Below are positions 1-9,032 of a DNA stretch of 64,000 bases, in pieces; within the stretch, counting starts at the first letter, position 1, and each line of letters begins with the position of its first letter. Made by a program: the position numbers and the translations under genes. Below the pieces are notes generated by a model. It saw only the letters and a list, made by a program, of their open reading frames with translations, searched no databases and was not told where the DNA came from. The DNA is taken from the NCBI RefSeq assembly GCF_902506205.1, contig NZ_LR732816.1, positions 2,179,604 to 2,243,603 of the forward strand, read 5' to 3'. Source of the stretch: Brevundimonas sp. G8. Its GTDB lineage: Bacteria; Pseudomonadota; Alphaproteobacteria; Caulobacterales; Caulobacteraceae.

Positions 1-1
1 C

Positions 2-1627
2 CAGGGCGGCGGCCTGTCGGGCTTCACCAAGCGCAGCGAGAGCGAATACGATCCATTCGGCGCCGCCCACGCCTCGACCTCGATCAGCGCCGCCCTGGGC
101 TTCGCCGCCGCGCGCGATCAGAAGGGCGAGAAGAATCGCGTCGTGGCGGTGATCGGCGACGGCTCCATGTCCGCCGGCATGGCTTATGAGGCGATGAACA
201 ACGCCGCCGAGGCAACCAGCGGCCAACTGATGGTCGTCCTGAACGACAACGACATGTCCATCGCGCCCCCGGTGGGCGGGATGAGCGCCTATCTGGCCGG
301 CCTGGTGTCGGGCGGGGCGTATCAGAACGTGCGTAGGCTGGGAAAATCCGTCGCCCAGCATCTGCCGCGCCCGTTCCGCAAGGCGGCCAAAAAGGCCGAG
401 GAATATGCGCGCGGCATGGTCACCGGCGGCACCTTCTTCGAGGAGCTGGGCTTCTATTACGTCGGCCCCATCGACGGCCACGACATGGACAATCTGGTGC
501 CGATCCTGAAGAAGGCGGCCGCCATCGAGGACCGGCCCGTGCTGGTTCACGTCGTGACGCAGAAGGGCAAGGGCTATGTCCCCGCCGAAAGCAGCGCCGA
601 CAAGCTGCACGCGGTGGTCAAGTTCGACGTGGTGTCGGGCAAACAGGCCAAGGCCATCTCCAACACGCCCAGCTACACCAAGGTGTTCGGGACCGAGCTG
701 ATCAAACACGCCAAGGTCGACCCGTCGATCGTGGCGATCACGGCGGCCATGCCGTCGGGCACGGGGCTGGACCTATTCGGCCAGGCCTTCCCCGAGCGGA
801 CCTATGACGTCGGCATCGCCGAACAGCATGCGGTGACGTTCGCGGCCGGGCTGGCGGCGGACGGGATGAAGCCGGTCTGCGCCATCTATTCTACCTTCCT
901 GCAACGCGGTTACGACCAGGTGGTGCACGATGTGGCGATCCAGTCGCTGCCGGTGCGGTTCGCCATGGACCGCGCAGGTCTGGTCGGATCGGACGGGGCG
1001 ACCCATGCCGGGTCGTTCGACATCGGCTTCATGGGGGCGTTGCCCGGCATGGTGCTGATGGCCGCAGCCGACGAGGCGGAACTGGCGGCGATGATTTCGA
1101 CCAGCCTGTCCATCGACGACCGGCCCAGCGCCTTCCGCTATCCGCGCGGGGACGGCTTGGGCGTGGAGATCCCTGAACTGGCCGCGCCGCTGGAGATCGG
1201 CAAGGGTCGGATCGTGCGCGAGGGAACCTCCGTCGCGATCCTCAGCCTGGGCACCCGACTACAGGAATCATTGAAGGCGGCCGACATGCTGGCAGCCCGG
1301 GGCGTGTCGGCGACGGTGGCGGACGCCCGTTTCGCCAAGCCGCTGGACGCCGACCTGATCCTGCGTCTGGCGCGTGAGCATGAGGCGTTGATCACGGTCG
1401 AGGAGGGCGCCATGGGCGGCTTCGGCGCCTTCGTGCTGCAACTGCTGGCCGAGAAGGGCGCGCTGGATGGCGGGCTCAAGATCCGCACCCTCAACCTGCC
1501 CGACGTCTTCCAGGATCAGGATGCGCCGATGGCCATGTACGCTCAGGCCGGTCTGAACGCCGAACACATAGCCGCCGCCGCGCTTCAAGCTTTGGGCGTG
1601 TCCGCCAGTCAGGCTGTCCGCGCCTAA
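2..1627 (+). CDS. dxs: 1-deoxy-D-xylulose-5-phosphate synthase, 5'-truncated
   Basis: This cytosolic thiamine-diphosphate enzyme condenses pyruvate and glyceraldehyde 3-phosphate, the first step of the MEP isoprenoid pathway. The reading frame is open from base 2 to the stop, giving 541 residues of a family that is usually about 640 long, so roughly 100 N-terminal residues lie outside the window. The ThDP-binding GDGSMSAG stretch followed by the E..NN pattern is visible. The central transketolase-like domain carries IAEQHAV with the catalytic Glu and DRAGLVG..GATHAG, and a transketolase C-terminal domain follows. The true start is not in the window; the GTG at 143 is internal. The gene ends tail-to-tail with the NYN gene, 5 bases away. 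Confidence 0.97.
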   Translation, partial: QGGGLSGFTKRSESEYDPFGAAHASTSISAALGFAAARDQKGEKNRVVAVIGDGSMSAGMAYEAMNNAAEATSGQLMVVLNDNDMSIAPPVGGMSAYLAGLVSGGAYQNVRRLGKSVAQHLPRPFRKAAKKAEEYARGMVTGGTFFEELGFYYVGPIDGHDMDNLVPILKKAAAIEDRPVLVHVVTQKGKGYVPAESSADKLHAVVKFDVVSGKQAKAISNTPSYTKVFGTELIKHAKVDPSIVAITAAMPSGTGLDLFGQAFPERTYDVGIAEQHAVTFAAGLAADGMKPVCAIYSTFLQRGYDQVVHDVAIQSLPVRFAMDRAGLVGSDGATHAGSFDIGFMGALPGMVLMAAADEAELAAMISTSLSIDDRPSAFRYPRGDGLGVEIPELAAPLEIGKGRIVREGTSVAILSLGTRLQESLKAADMLAARGVSATVADARFAKPLDADLILRLAREHEALITVEEGAMGGFGAFVLQLLAEKGALDGGLKIRTLNLPDVFQDQDAPMAMYAQAGLNAEHIAAAALQALGVSASQAVRA

Positions 1628-1632
1628 CGTCC

Positions 1633-2364
1633 TCAGGCGCGGTCACGAATCCGCATCGCGCCGCGCTCGCCGGTCTCCACCTCGAACCGGCCGGTCGCCC
1701 GGATCAGGTCCGAAAGTTTGGCGTAGCCATAGGTGCGCTGATCGAAGTCGGGGTGGGCGTTGCGCAACCGATTGCCGATGCCGCCCACCGCCACCCAGCC
1801 GTCGCCGTCCTCGTCCATGTCGGCGATGATGGCCGCGATCAGTCGCGCCGCCTCGGACGGCTTTCGCTTGGTCGCAGGCGCTTCGGCGACCGCCGACTTG
1901 GCGCCGGCGTCGACCGGAACCGGCGCGATCAGGTTCTCGGTATAGATGAAGCGGGTGCAGGCCTGGCGGAAGCTTTCGGGCGTCTTCTGCTCGCCGAACC
2001 CATAGACGTCGACGCCCTCCTCGCGGATGCGCGCCGCCAACCGGGTGAAATCGGCGTCGGAAGACACTAGGCAGAAGCCGTCGAACCGCCCCGAATGCAG
2101 CAGGTCCATCGCGTCGATGACCAGGGCGATGTCGCCCGAGTTCTTGCCCTTTGTATTGGCGAAATTCTGCTGGGGCTGGATGGCGAAACGGGCCAGCACC
2201 CGCGTCCAGCCGGCGATTTGCGGGCTGGCGAAGTCGCCGTAGATGCGCCGCGCCGAGGCCTCGCCCAGGGTGGCGATCTCGCTGAACAGCGCCTCTGCGA
2301 TCCTGGCGGAGGCGTTCTCCGCGTCGATCAGGACCGCGAGGCGAGGGGCCTTGTCGTCAGCCAT
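1633..2364 (-). CDS. NYN domain protein with C-terminal OST-HTH/LOTUS-like domain
   Basis: This is a 243-residue protein of the LabA/DUF88 type. The N-terminal NYN (PIN-like nuclease fold) domain spans about residues 8-150. It has the acidic metal-site residues expected of the fold: VLIDAEN (D14), GDIALVIDAMD and the SSDADF motif. About residues 165-243 resemble an OST-HTH/LOTUS RNA-binding module (SEAARLIAAII, then GWVAVGGIGNRL and YGYAKLSDLI). Members are thought to bind or cut RNA, but the target of this one is unknown. A good AGGAG lies 8 bases before the ATG. It follows the LysR gene on the same strand after a 31-base gap. Confidence 0.88.
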   Translation of the reverse strand: MADDKAPRLAVLIDAENASARIAEALFSEIATLGEASARRIYGDFASPQIAGWTRVLARFAIQPQQNFANTKGKNSGDIALVIDAMDLLHSGRFDGFCLVSSDADFTRLAARIREEGVDVYGFGEQKTPESFRQACTRFIYTENLIAPVPVDAGAKSAVAEAPATKRKPSEAARLIAAIIADMDEDGDGWVAVGGIGNRLRNAHPDFDQRTYGYAKLSDLIRATGRFEVETGERGAMRIRDRA

Positions 2365-2395
2365 GGCGGATCTCCTTTTAATATGAGGCCTGAGC

Positions 2396-3325
2396 CTACA
2401 ACTGACCCATCGTATTGTCGTGATCCACGGCCTGTTTCTTCAGCCAGCCGACGAAGGCGGTCGCACTGGGCGACGGCGGCCGGTCGCGCGGCTGGACGAC
2501 ATAATAGGCGAACCCGACAGCTTCTGAGCCGTCCGGGAAGGGCGCCACCAGCCGCCCCGACGCCAGGTCCGCCTGGGCCAGGGTGCGTTTGGCCAGGGCC
2601 ACGCCGCGTCCCGATATGGCGGCTTCGATCAGCAGGCCCGACTGGTTGAAGCGTGAGCCCCGACGCGGATCGGGATGGCGAATGCCGCGCGCCTTCAGCC
2701 ACATGGCCCAGTCCGGTCGGCTGGGATCGCCGTCGTTGGACATGTCGTGCAGCAGGGTATGGCCGATCAGGTCGCCCGGCTTGCGGATCGGCTTGTCGCC
2801 GTCCATCAGCGATGGGGCGCAGACAGGCAGCACTGTTTCCGTCATCAGCCGATCGACTGTCAGGCCCGGATAGTCGCCGGGGCCATAGCGGACGGCTAAG
2901 TCCACCTTGCCCTCGGTCAGGTCGGCCGGCTCCATGTCGGCCGAGATCCACAGCTCGATTTCCGGGTGAGCGGTGTGGAAGTCGTCCATGCGCGGCATCA
3001 GCCATTTGGAGGCGAAGCCGGGCGCCACGCTGATCGACACCTGTTTGCGGCGCGGCGGCTCGCGCAGCAGGGCCGAGGCGTCCATCAGCCGTTCGAACCC
3101 CTCGCGCAGCAGCGGCACGGAGGATCGGCCTAGATCGGTCAGTTGAAGCCCGCGCGCCTCGCGCACGAACAACGGCCCGCCGACGATGTCCTCCAGCAGA
3201 CGTATCTGCTGGCTGACCGCGCCGGGCGTCACCGACAGTTCGTCGGCGGCGCGCGAGAAGTTCAGATGCCGCGCAGCAGCCTCGAAGGCGCGCAGGGCGT
3301 TGAGCGGGAGCAGGGATCGGACCAT
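2396..3325 (-). CDS. LysR-family transcriptional regulator, GcvA-like
   Basis: This is a 309-residue LysR regulator. The N-terminal winged HTH (about residues 7-65) contains FSRAADELSVTPGAVSQQI, typical of the GcvA/AmpR subgroup. A periplasmic-binding-like effector domain follows (about 90-300). The ATG at 3325 is chosen because it starts MVRSLLPLNALRAFE, the usual LysR N-terminus; the frame stays open far upstream but that part is antisense to cysG. It is divergent from the cysG operon with about 125 bases between starts, so control of sulfur assimilation is a reasonable guess. Its effector cannot be read from sequence. A perfect palindrome sits just upstream of its start. Confidence 0.9.
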   Translation of the reverse strand: MVRSLLPLNALRAFEAAARHLNFSRAADELSVTPGAVSQQIRLLEDIVGGPLFVREARGLQLTDLGRSSVPLLREGFERLMDASALLREPPRRKQVSISVAPGFASKWLMPRMDDFHTAHPEIELWISADMEPADLTEGKVDLAVRYGPGDYPGLTVDRLMTETVLPVCAPSLMDGDKPIRKPGDLIGHTLLHDMSNDGDPSRPDWAMWLKARGIRHPDPRRGSRFNQSGLLIEAAISGRGVALAKRTLAQADLASGRLVAPFPDGSEAVGFAYYVVQPRDRPPSPSATAFVGWLKKQAVDHDNTMGQL

Positions 3326-3329
3326 CGCG

Positions 3330-3344
3330 GATAGAAATCCTATC
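3330..3344. promoter_or_regulatory. Palindrome GATAG-N5-CTATC, candidate LysR site
   Basis: A perfect 5-bp inverted repeat with a 5-base AT-rich centre lies four bases upstream of the LysR start codon, in the divergent region with cysG. The geometry fits the T-N11-A class of LysR operators and autoregulation. It is a single copy, so the assignment is tentative. Confidence 0.35.
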
Positions 3345-3449
3345 AACGAGACAAAGGCAATCTGGTTTGCGGCTCTGGACGCGGAAGCCGAAGGTTCGTG
3401 ACCTGCCGTCGTCCCTGTTTCCTCTCCCGACGGCCCTGAAAGCAAGACG

Positions 3450-4835
3450 ATGCGTGTATTCCTCGCCTCCATTCCGCTGGAGGCCGCAAAGATCGTGATC
3501 ATCGGCGGCGGCGAGCCCGCTCTGGCCAAGCTGCGACTGTTCCTCAACACCCCGGCCGAGGTGGTGTGGTTTGCGCCCGACGGCGCGCCCCCGAAGATCG
3601 AGACGCCGTTGACGGCGCCCGAGCCAGTGCTGCACGCGCCGCAGGCTGGCGACCTGGCGGGCGCGCGGCTGGTCTTCATGGCGCTGGACGATGCGGACGA
3701 ACTGACGCGGCTGGGCGCGCTGGCGCGGGCGGCGGGCGCCCAGGTCAATGTGGTGGACAAGCCGCATCTGAGCGATTTCCAGACCCCGGCCCTGATCGAC
3801 CGCGACGAGGTGGTGATCGGGGTCGCCACTGGCGGATCGGCCCCCATCCTGGCGCGCGACATCCGCACGGCGATCGAGGGCGTGCTGCCCGCCGGTCTGG
3901 CCAATGTGGCGCGGCTGGCGCGCGAGTTGCGCGACACGGTCAAGGCCAGCGTGCCGGACTTCATGGCGCGCCGCCGGTTTTGGGAAAAGGCCTTCCGGGG
4001 TCCGGCCGCGACGCTGGCGGCCGAAGGTCGGACGGCCGAGGCGCGGCGCGAGATGCTGCGCCTACTGAACTCGGCTGCGCCGGAACAGGGTGTGGTCCAT
4101 ATCGTCGGCGCGGGACCGGGCGATCCTGAACTGCTGACGCTGAAGGCGTTGCGGGTTTTGCAGGACGCCGATGTGATCATCCATGACCGTCTGGTGCCCG
4201 AGGCGGTGCTGGAGCGGGCGCGCCGCGACGCCAAGCGGCTGTATGTCGGCAAGGCGCGTGGCGAACATTCGGTGCCGCAGGACCAGATCGAGGCCCTGAT
4301 GATAGAGGAGGCCAAGGCCGGACACCGGGTCGTGCGGCTGAAGGGCGGCGATCCCTTCGTCTTCGGTCGCGGCGGCGAGGAACTGGATGCCATGCGGGCG
4401 GCCGGCGTCCCGGTCTTCGTCGTACCCGGCGTGACGGCGGCCCTGGCCTGCGCGGCCTCGGCGGGCATTCCCCTGACCCATCGCGACCACGCCCAGGCGG
4501 TGACCTTCGTAACGGCCCAGGCCAAGCCGGGCGGGGTTGACGCCGACTGGACGCGGCTGGCGGGGCCGAACCACACCCTGGCCATCTACATGGGGTCGGA
4601 CCGGGCCGAGGAGACGGCGGACAAGCTGATCGCGGCCGGGCGACTGGGCTCGACCCCCGTCGCCATCGTCGAGAACGGCAGCCGACCGGACGAGCGGGTT
4701 CTGACCGGCCGACTGGACGGGCTGGGCGCCCTGGTGCGCGGCGCCAATCTGACGGGGCCGGCCCTGTTGTTCGTCGGCGAGACCGCGGCCTTCTCTGCGG
4801 CCCAGTTGGACGTTCGAGCGGAGGTCGCGGCGTGA
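3450..4835 (+). CDS. cysG: Siroheme synthase (multifunctional CysG)
   Basis: This 461-residue protein makes siroheme, the cofactor of sulfite reductase, from uroporphyrinogen III. Residues 1 to about 150 form the precorrin-2 dehydrogenase/ferrochelatase part, with the NAD-binding motif IVIIGGGEPALAKL and TGGSAPILARDIR. Residues from about 215 form the SAM-dependent uroporphyrinogen-III methyltransferase, with VGAGPGDPELLTLKAL, RLKGGDPFVFGRGGEE and VVPGVTAALACAA. The length matches full CysG (about 460). It is the first gene of the sulfate assimilation operon and overlaps the next start by 4 bases (ATGA-type junction), suggesting translational coupling. Confidence 0.97.
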   Translation: MRVFLASIPLEAAKIVIIGGGEPALAKLRLFLNTPAEVVWFAPDGAPPKIETPLTAPEPVLHAPQAGDLAGARLVFMALDDADELTRLGALARAAGAQVNVVDKPHLSDFQTPALIDRDEVVIGVATGGSAPILARDIRTAIEGVLPAGLANVARLARELRDTVKASVPDFMARRRFWEKAFRGPAATLAAEGRTAEARREMLRLLNSAAPEQGVVHIVGAGPGDPELLTLKALRVLQDADVIIHDRLVPEAVLERARRDAKRLYVGKARGEHSVPQDQIEALMIEEAKAGHRVVRLKGGDPFVFGRGGEELDAMRAAGVPVFVVPGVTAALACAASAGIPLTHRDHAQAVTFVTAQAKPGGVDADWTRLAGPNHTLAIYMGSDRAEETADKLIAAGRLGSTPVAIVENGSRPDERVLTGRLDGLGALVRGANLTGPALLFVGETAAFSAAQLDVRAEVAA

Positions 4836-5107
4836 AGATCGTCACCGCAAACCGTCTGTCGGACGGCCGCGTCATCTATGCGGGCGTCGACAACCAGCCG
4901 GTCGAGCGCATCGATCAGGCCTCGGTGCTGGACGAGGCAACGACAGACATCGTGCTGGCCGAGGTCGCCGGACGGCCCGATGTGTTCGTCAATCCCTACG
5001 CCGTCGAAGTGGAGGGCCATACGCCCTCGGGCCGAGATCGGCTGAAGGAGCGCATCCGTTCGGCCGGGCCGACCGTGGGCCACAGCGTCGCGGGAGGCGT
5101 CGCCTGA
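4832..5107 (+). CDS. DUF2849 family protein
   Basis: A 91-residue protein of the DUF2849 family, recognised from the opening KIVTANRLSDGRVIYAG and the later PYAVEVEG. The family is found between cysG and cysI in alphaproteobacterial sulfite reductase operons, which is the position here. It overlaps cysG by 4 bases and touches cysI, whose ATG follows at the stop codon. No catalytic motif, signal peptide or membrane segment is visible. A role assisting sulfite reductase or siroheme delivery is inferred from position only. Confidence 0.85.
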   Translation: MKIVTANRLSDGRVIYAGVDNQPVERIDQASVLDEATTDIVLAEVAGRPDVFVNPYAVEVEGHTPSGRDRLKERIRSAGPTVGHSVAGGVA

Positions 5108-6774
5108 TGTATCGCTATGACGAGTTCGACCATGCCCTGGTGCGCGAACGGGTCGAGGAGTTTTCCGACCAGGTGGCGCGGCGCGCGTCCGGCGCCCTGA
5201 GCGAGGACGAGTTCAAACCGCTGCGGCTGATGAACGGCGTCTATCTTCAACTGCACGCCTATATGCTGCGGGTCGCCATTCCCTATGGAACGTTCAACAG
5301 CCGCCAGATGCGCCGGTTGGGCCATATCGCGCGCACCTATGACAAGGGCTACGGCCACTTCACCACGCGCACGAACATCCAGTACAACTGGCCCGCCCTG
5401 ACCGACCTGCCGGCCATGCTGCGCGATCTGGCCGAGGTCGAGATGCACGCCATCCAGACCAGCGGCAACTGCATCCGCAACACTACGACGGACGTCTTCG
5501 CCGGAGCCGCCGACGACGAGATCGGGGATCCGCGCCCTTGGTGCGAGATCATCCGCCAGTGGTCCACCATCCACCCCGAATTCTCCTTCCTGCCGCGCAA
5601 GTTCAAGATCGCGGTGATCGGCGCCGAGAAGGACCGGGCGGCGATCCGCACCCATGACGTCGGTCTGCAGATCGTGAAAGGCGAGGATGGCGGAACCGCC
5701 TTCCGCGTCTTCGTCGGCGGGGGCCAGGGGCGTCTACCGCACATCGCGCAGGAGATCGCGTCGACCATTCCGGCGGCGGACCTGCTGGCCTATCTGACCG
5801 CCATTCTGCGGGCCTGGAACCTGCTGGGGCGACGCGACAACATCCACAAGGCGCGGATAAAGATCCTGGTCGCTTCGCTGGGCATCGAGGCCTTCCGCGA
5901 AGAGGTGGACAAACACTACGCCACCCTGCGCCACGAGGATCTACGCATCCCCGAGGACGAGGCCGCCCGGATCCAGACCTATTTCGCGCCTCCGCCGTTC
6001 GAGGCCCTGCTCAAGGCCAGCGCGCGGTTCGACCGCGCCCTGCTGGCCGATCCCGACTTCGCCCGGTTCGCCCGCAACAATGTGCGGCGTCATCGCCAGG
6101 CGGGCTACGCCTCGGTGGTGGTGTCGCTGAAGCCGGTCGGCGGGGTGCCGGGCGACATCACGGCGGACCAGATGGACGCGGTTGCGGGCCTGGCCGAGCG
6201 CTATTCGTTCGACGAACTGCGCGCCGCCTATGAGCAGAACCTGGTCCTGCCGCATGTGAAGCTGGACGACGTGCCGGCGCTGTGGCGGGCGCTGCGCGAA
6301 GTGGGCCTGGCGACAGCCAACGCCGACCTCGCGACCGACGTCATCGCCTGTCCGGGACTGGACTATTGCAGCCTGGCCAACGCCCGGTCGATCCCGGTCG
6401 CCCAGGCCCTGTCGAAGCGGCTGGCGGACATGGACTATCAGGAACGGCTGGGTCCGGTCCGGATCAATATGAGCGGCTGCATCAACGCCTGCGGTCACCA
6501 CCACGTCGGCCACATCGGCGTGCTGGGCGTCGATCGCAAGGGCGAGGAGTATTACCAGATCACCGTCGGTGGTTCGCCCGACGAACAGGCCGCCCTGGGC
6601 GACATCGTCGGCAAGAGCCTGCCCGCCGACGAGGTCGCGCCCGCGATCCAGCGCACCCTGGACCGCTACCTGCAAATCCGCGCCGACGGGGAACGGTTCA
6701 TCGACACGGTGCGCCGCGTCGGTCCCGATCCCTTCCGCGACGCCATATACGAGACGCTCAATGCAACGGCTTGA
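5107..6774 (+). CDS. cysI: Sulfite reductase hemoprotein (nitrite/sulfite reductase family)
   Basis: This 555-residue siroheme and [4Fe-4S] enzyme reduces sulfite to sulfide with six electrons. The four cluster and siroheme cysteines are visible as C-x5-C (residues 415 and 421, ACPGLDYCSLA) and C-x3-C (458 and 462, MSGCINACGHH). Two nitrite/sulfite reductase ferredoxin-like half domains and two 4Fe-4S half domains alternate as in the family. Nitrite reductases share this fold, but placement between cysG and cysH makes sulfite the likely substrate. No flavoprotein subunit (CysJ) is adjacent, so the electron donor must be encoded elsewhere. It overlaps the cysH start by 14 bases. Confidence 0.95.
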   Translation: MYRYDEFDHALVRERVEEFSDQVARRASGALSEDEFKPLRLMNGVYLQLHAYMLRVAIPYGTFNSRQMRRLGHIARTYDKGYGHFTTRTNIQYNWPALTDLPAMLRDLAEVEMHAIQTSGNCIRNTTTDVFAGAADDEIGDPRPWCEIIRQWSTIHPEFSFLPRKFKIAVIGAEKDRAAIRTHDVGLQIVKGEDGGTAFRVFVGGGQGRLPHIAQEIASTIPAADLLAYLTAILRAWNLLGRRDNIHKARIKILVASLGIEAFREEVDKHYATLRHEDLRIPEDEAARIQTYFAPPPFEALLKASARFDRALLADPDFARFARNNVRRHRQAGYASVVVSLKPVGGVPGDITADQMDAVAGLAERYSFDELRAAYEQNLVLPHVKLDDVPALWRALREVGLATANADLATDVIACPGLDYCSLANARSIPVAQALSKRLADMDYQERLGPVRINMSGCINACGHHHVGHIGVLGVDRKGEEYYQITVGGSPDEQAALGDIVGKSLPADEVAPAIQRTLDRYLQIRADGERFIDTVRRVGPDPFRDAIYETLNATA

Positions 6775-7837
6775 AGGCATTCAGAACGGGCTGCGCCTGT
6801 CGGTGACGACCTCGCTGGAAGAGGTCGAGGCGGCCGCCGTCAATGAAGACACTCTGGTGCTGGAGTTCGAGGCCTTCCGCGACGGGCGCGGCTTCTCGCT
6901 GGCGGCCGTGCTGCGCGAGCGGGGCTATGCCGGACGTCTGATCGCGGCGGGCAAGGTGCTGCCGGATCAGGCGCGGCATCTGCGGCGTTCGGGCTTCGAC
7001 GCGGTGGAATTGGCGCCCGGAGCCGACGCCTCGGCCTGGGACCGGATGGATCAGGCGTTCAGCGGATCCTATCAGCCCGCCGTCGATCCCGCGCCCACCA
7101 TCTGGCAGCGTCGGCGTGCGGCGTCCAACGACCGCGATCTGGACGCGTTGGCTGATCGGCTGAACCGCGAGACAGCGGGCAAGGACGCGTCCGAAATCGT
7201 GAAGACGGCGCTGGACCCCGCGCTGGGTCTGCGGGTCGGCGCCATCTCGTCCTTCGGGGCAGAGTCCGCCGCCTTACTGGACATCATCGCCAGCGAGGAC
7301 AAGGCCGTGCCGGTGGTCTTCCTGGAAACCGGCCAGCATTTCCTGCAGACCCTGTCCTATCGCACCCAACTGACCAAGGCCCTGGGCCTGACCGACGTGC
7401 GGCTGGTCACGCCGGATGCGGGCGAGAAGGCGACGCTGGATGCGCGCGACGATCTTTGGAAAACGAACGCCGACGCCTGCTGCGACCTGCGCAAGGTGCG
7501 ACCCCTGGCGCGGGCGACGGCCGGGTTCAACGCCGTCATCACCGGCCGAAAACGCTATCAGGCCGCGACGCGGGCCAAGCTGAAACCGTTCGAGGTGCTG
7601 GACGGGGTGCTGCGGATCAATCCGCTGGCGGACTGGGACGCCGACGACGTCGAGGCCTGGCTGGACGAGAACGACCTGCCGCGTCACCCGCTGGTCGAGC
7701 AGGGCTATCGCTCGATCGGCTGCTGGCCCTGCACCCGCGCGGTTCAGGACGGCGAAGATACGCGCGCCGGGCGCTGGTCGGGGATGGACAAGGTCGAGTG
7801 CGGCATCCACCTAGGCAGGCGTCAGGTCGCGGCCTGA
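6761..7837 (+). CDS. cysH: DUF934-phosphosulfate reductase fusion (assimilatory APS/PAPS reductase)
   Basis: This 358-residue protein joins two units. Residues 1 to about 115 match DUF934 (GRGFSLAAVLRERGY, DQARHLRRSGFDAVEL), normally a separate gene beside cysI. Residues from about 125 form the CysH domain, with a PP-loop (SSFGAESAALLD) and the catalytic cysteine C347 in ECGIH. CC (240-241) and C-x2-C (321, 324) are the [4Fe-4S] ligands typical of reductases acting on APS, unlike the iron-free PAPS enzymes. The product is sulfite for CysI. The start at 6761 is chosen because the frame upstream is only a shadow of cysI and DUF934 begins here; it overlaps cysI by 14 bases. Confidence 0.93.
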   Translation: MQRLEGIQNGLRLSVTTSLEEVEAAAVNEDTLVLEFEAFRDGRGFSLAAVLRERGYAGRLIAAGKVLPDQARHLRRSGFDAVELAPGADASAWDRMDQAFSGSYQPAVDPAPTIWQRRRAASNDRDLDALADRLNRETAGKDASEIVKTALDPALGLRVGAISSFGAESAALLDIIASEDKAVPVVFLETGQHFLQTLSYRTQLTKALGLTDVRLVTPDAGEKATLDARDDLWKTNADACCDLRKVRPLARATAGFNAVITGRKRYQAATRAKLKPFEVLDGVLRINPLADWDADDVEAWLDENDLPRHPLVEQGYRSIGCWPCTRAVQDGEDTRAGRWSGMDKVECGIHLGRRQVAA

Positions 7838-7872
7838 TCTTCTCCCCTTCGACCTCGCCTGAAAGCTGAAAC

Positions 7873-8871
7873 GTGTCCGTCACCAAGTCCGTCATCGACC
7901 TGATCGGCAATACGCCGCTGGTGCGCCTGAATCGCCTGTCCGACGCGACGGGCTGCGAAATCCTGGGCAAGGCCGAGTTCATGAACCCCGGCGGCTCGAT
8001 CAAGGACCGCGCCGCCCTGTCGATCGTCCAAGGCGCGCGGGCGTCCGGTGCTCTGAAGCCCGGCGGGACCATCGTCGAGGGGACGGCCGGCAACACGGGT
8101 ATCGGCCTGGCTCTGGTCGGCGCGGCCCTGGGCCATCCGGTGGTCATCGTGATCCCGCGCACCCAGTCGGAAGAGAAGAAGTCGGCTATCCGGTCGCTGG
8201 GCGCGCGCCTGGTCGAGGTGGACGCCGCCCCCTTCTCCAGCCCCAACCATTTCGTCCATTATTCCGGGCGTCTGGCGTCTGAGCTGAACGACAGCGAAGA
8301 GGCCGGCGCGATCTGGGCCAACCAGTTCGACAATACCGCCAACCGCGAGGCCCACTACACGACTACGGGCCCGGAGATTTGGGCTCAGACCGACGGCAAG
8401 GTCGACGCCTTCGTCTCGGCCGTCGGGTCAGGCGGCACGATTTCCGGCGTCGCGGCCTATCTGCGCGAACAGAAGCCGGACGTGACCATCGCCCTGGCCG
8501 ACCCGGCCGGCGCGGCCATGTTCAACTGGTTTAACAATGGGGAGATGACGGGCGAGGGTTCGTCCATCACTGAGGGCATCGGGGTCGCTAGGATCACCGG
8601 CAACCTGGAGGGCTTCCGGCCCGATCACGCCTATCGGATCGAGGATGCGGAGTTCCTGCCGATCCTGTTCGACCTGGTGAAATATGAAGGTCTGTCGCTG
8701 GGCGGCTCGGCCGGGGTCAACGTCGCCGGCGCCCTGCGGTTGGCCAATGAGATCGGGCCGGGCAAGACCATCGTCACCTGCCTGTGCGATCCGGGCTCGC
8801 GCTATGCGTCCAAGCTGTTCAACCCGGAATTCCTGCGGTCGAGGGGGCTGCCGGTTCCGAACTGGGCGTAA
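7873..8871 (+). CDS. cysK: Cysteine synthase A (O-acetylserine sulfhydrylase)
   Basis: This 332-residue PLP enzyme makes cysteine from O-acetylserine and sulfide and closes the sulfate assimilation operon. The PLP lysine lies in NPGGSIKDRAAL. The substrate loop EGTAGNTGIGLA and the phosphate-binding GSGGTISG follow. The start is GTG at 7873 (SVTKSVIDLIGNTPLVRL), 35 bases after cysH. The ribosome site is weak. The length is slightly above the common 310-325. Lineages with this layout often regulate it with the same operon, but no internal promoter was recognised. Confidence 0.95.
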   Translation: MSVTKSVIDLIGNTPLVRLNRLSDATGCEILGKAEFMNPGGSIKDRAALSIVQGARASGALKPGGTIVEGTAGNTGIGLALVGAALGHPVVIVIPRTQSEEKKSAIRSLGARLVEVDAAPFSSPNHFVHYSGRLASELNDSEEAGAIWANQFDNTANREAHYTTTGPEIWAQTDGKVDAFVSAVGSGGTISGVAAYLREQKPDVTIALADPAGAAMFNWFNNGEMTGEGSSITEGIGVARITGNLEGFRPDHAYRIEDAEFLPILFDLVKYEGLSLGGSAGVNVAGALRLANEIGPGKTIVTCLCDPGSRYASKLFNPEFLRSRGLPVPNWA

Positions 8872-8880
8872 ACGCATCGT

Positions 8881-9024
8881 CTCCTCCCCATGAAATGGGG
8901 AGGGGGACCGCGAAGCGGTGGAGGAGCTCTTCAAGTCCCACTGAAACCGGTGATGCGGTGCAGAACCCCTCCGTCGCGGCGCTGAAGGAGCGCCGCGCCA
9001 CCTCCCCGCTTCGCAGGGAGGAGA
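8881..9024. repeat. Palindromic intergenic repeat with four small hairpins
   Basis: The convergent gap between cysK and the DUF885 gene is filled by an imperfect palindrome. It has CCTCCCCA-loop-TGGGGAGG, ACCGC-GAA-GCGGT, GCGGCGCT-loop-AGCGCCGC and CCTCCC-loop-GGGAGG stems. The ends are complementary (CTCCTCCC against GGGAGGAG). This style of REP-like element is frequent between genes in Caulobacterales, as I know it; only one copy is in this window. It probably also acts as a bidirectional terminator. Confidence 0.65.
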
Positions 9025-9032
9025 CAGGTTGG

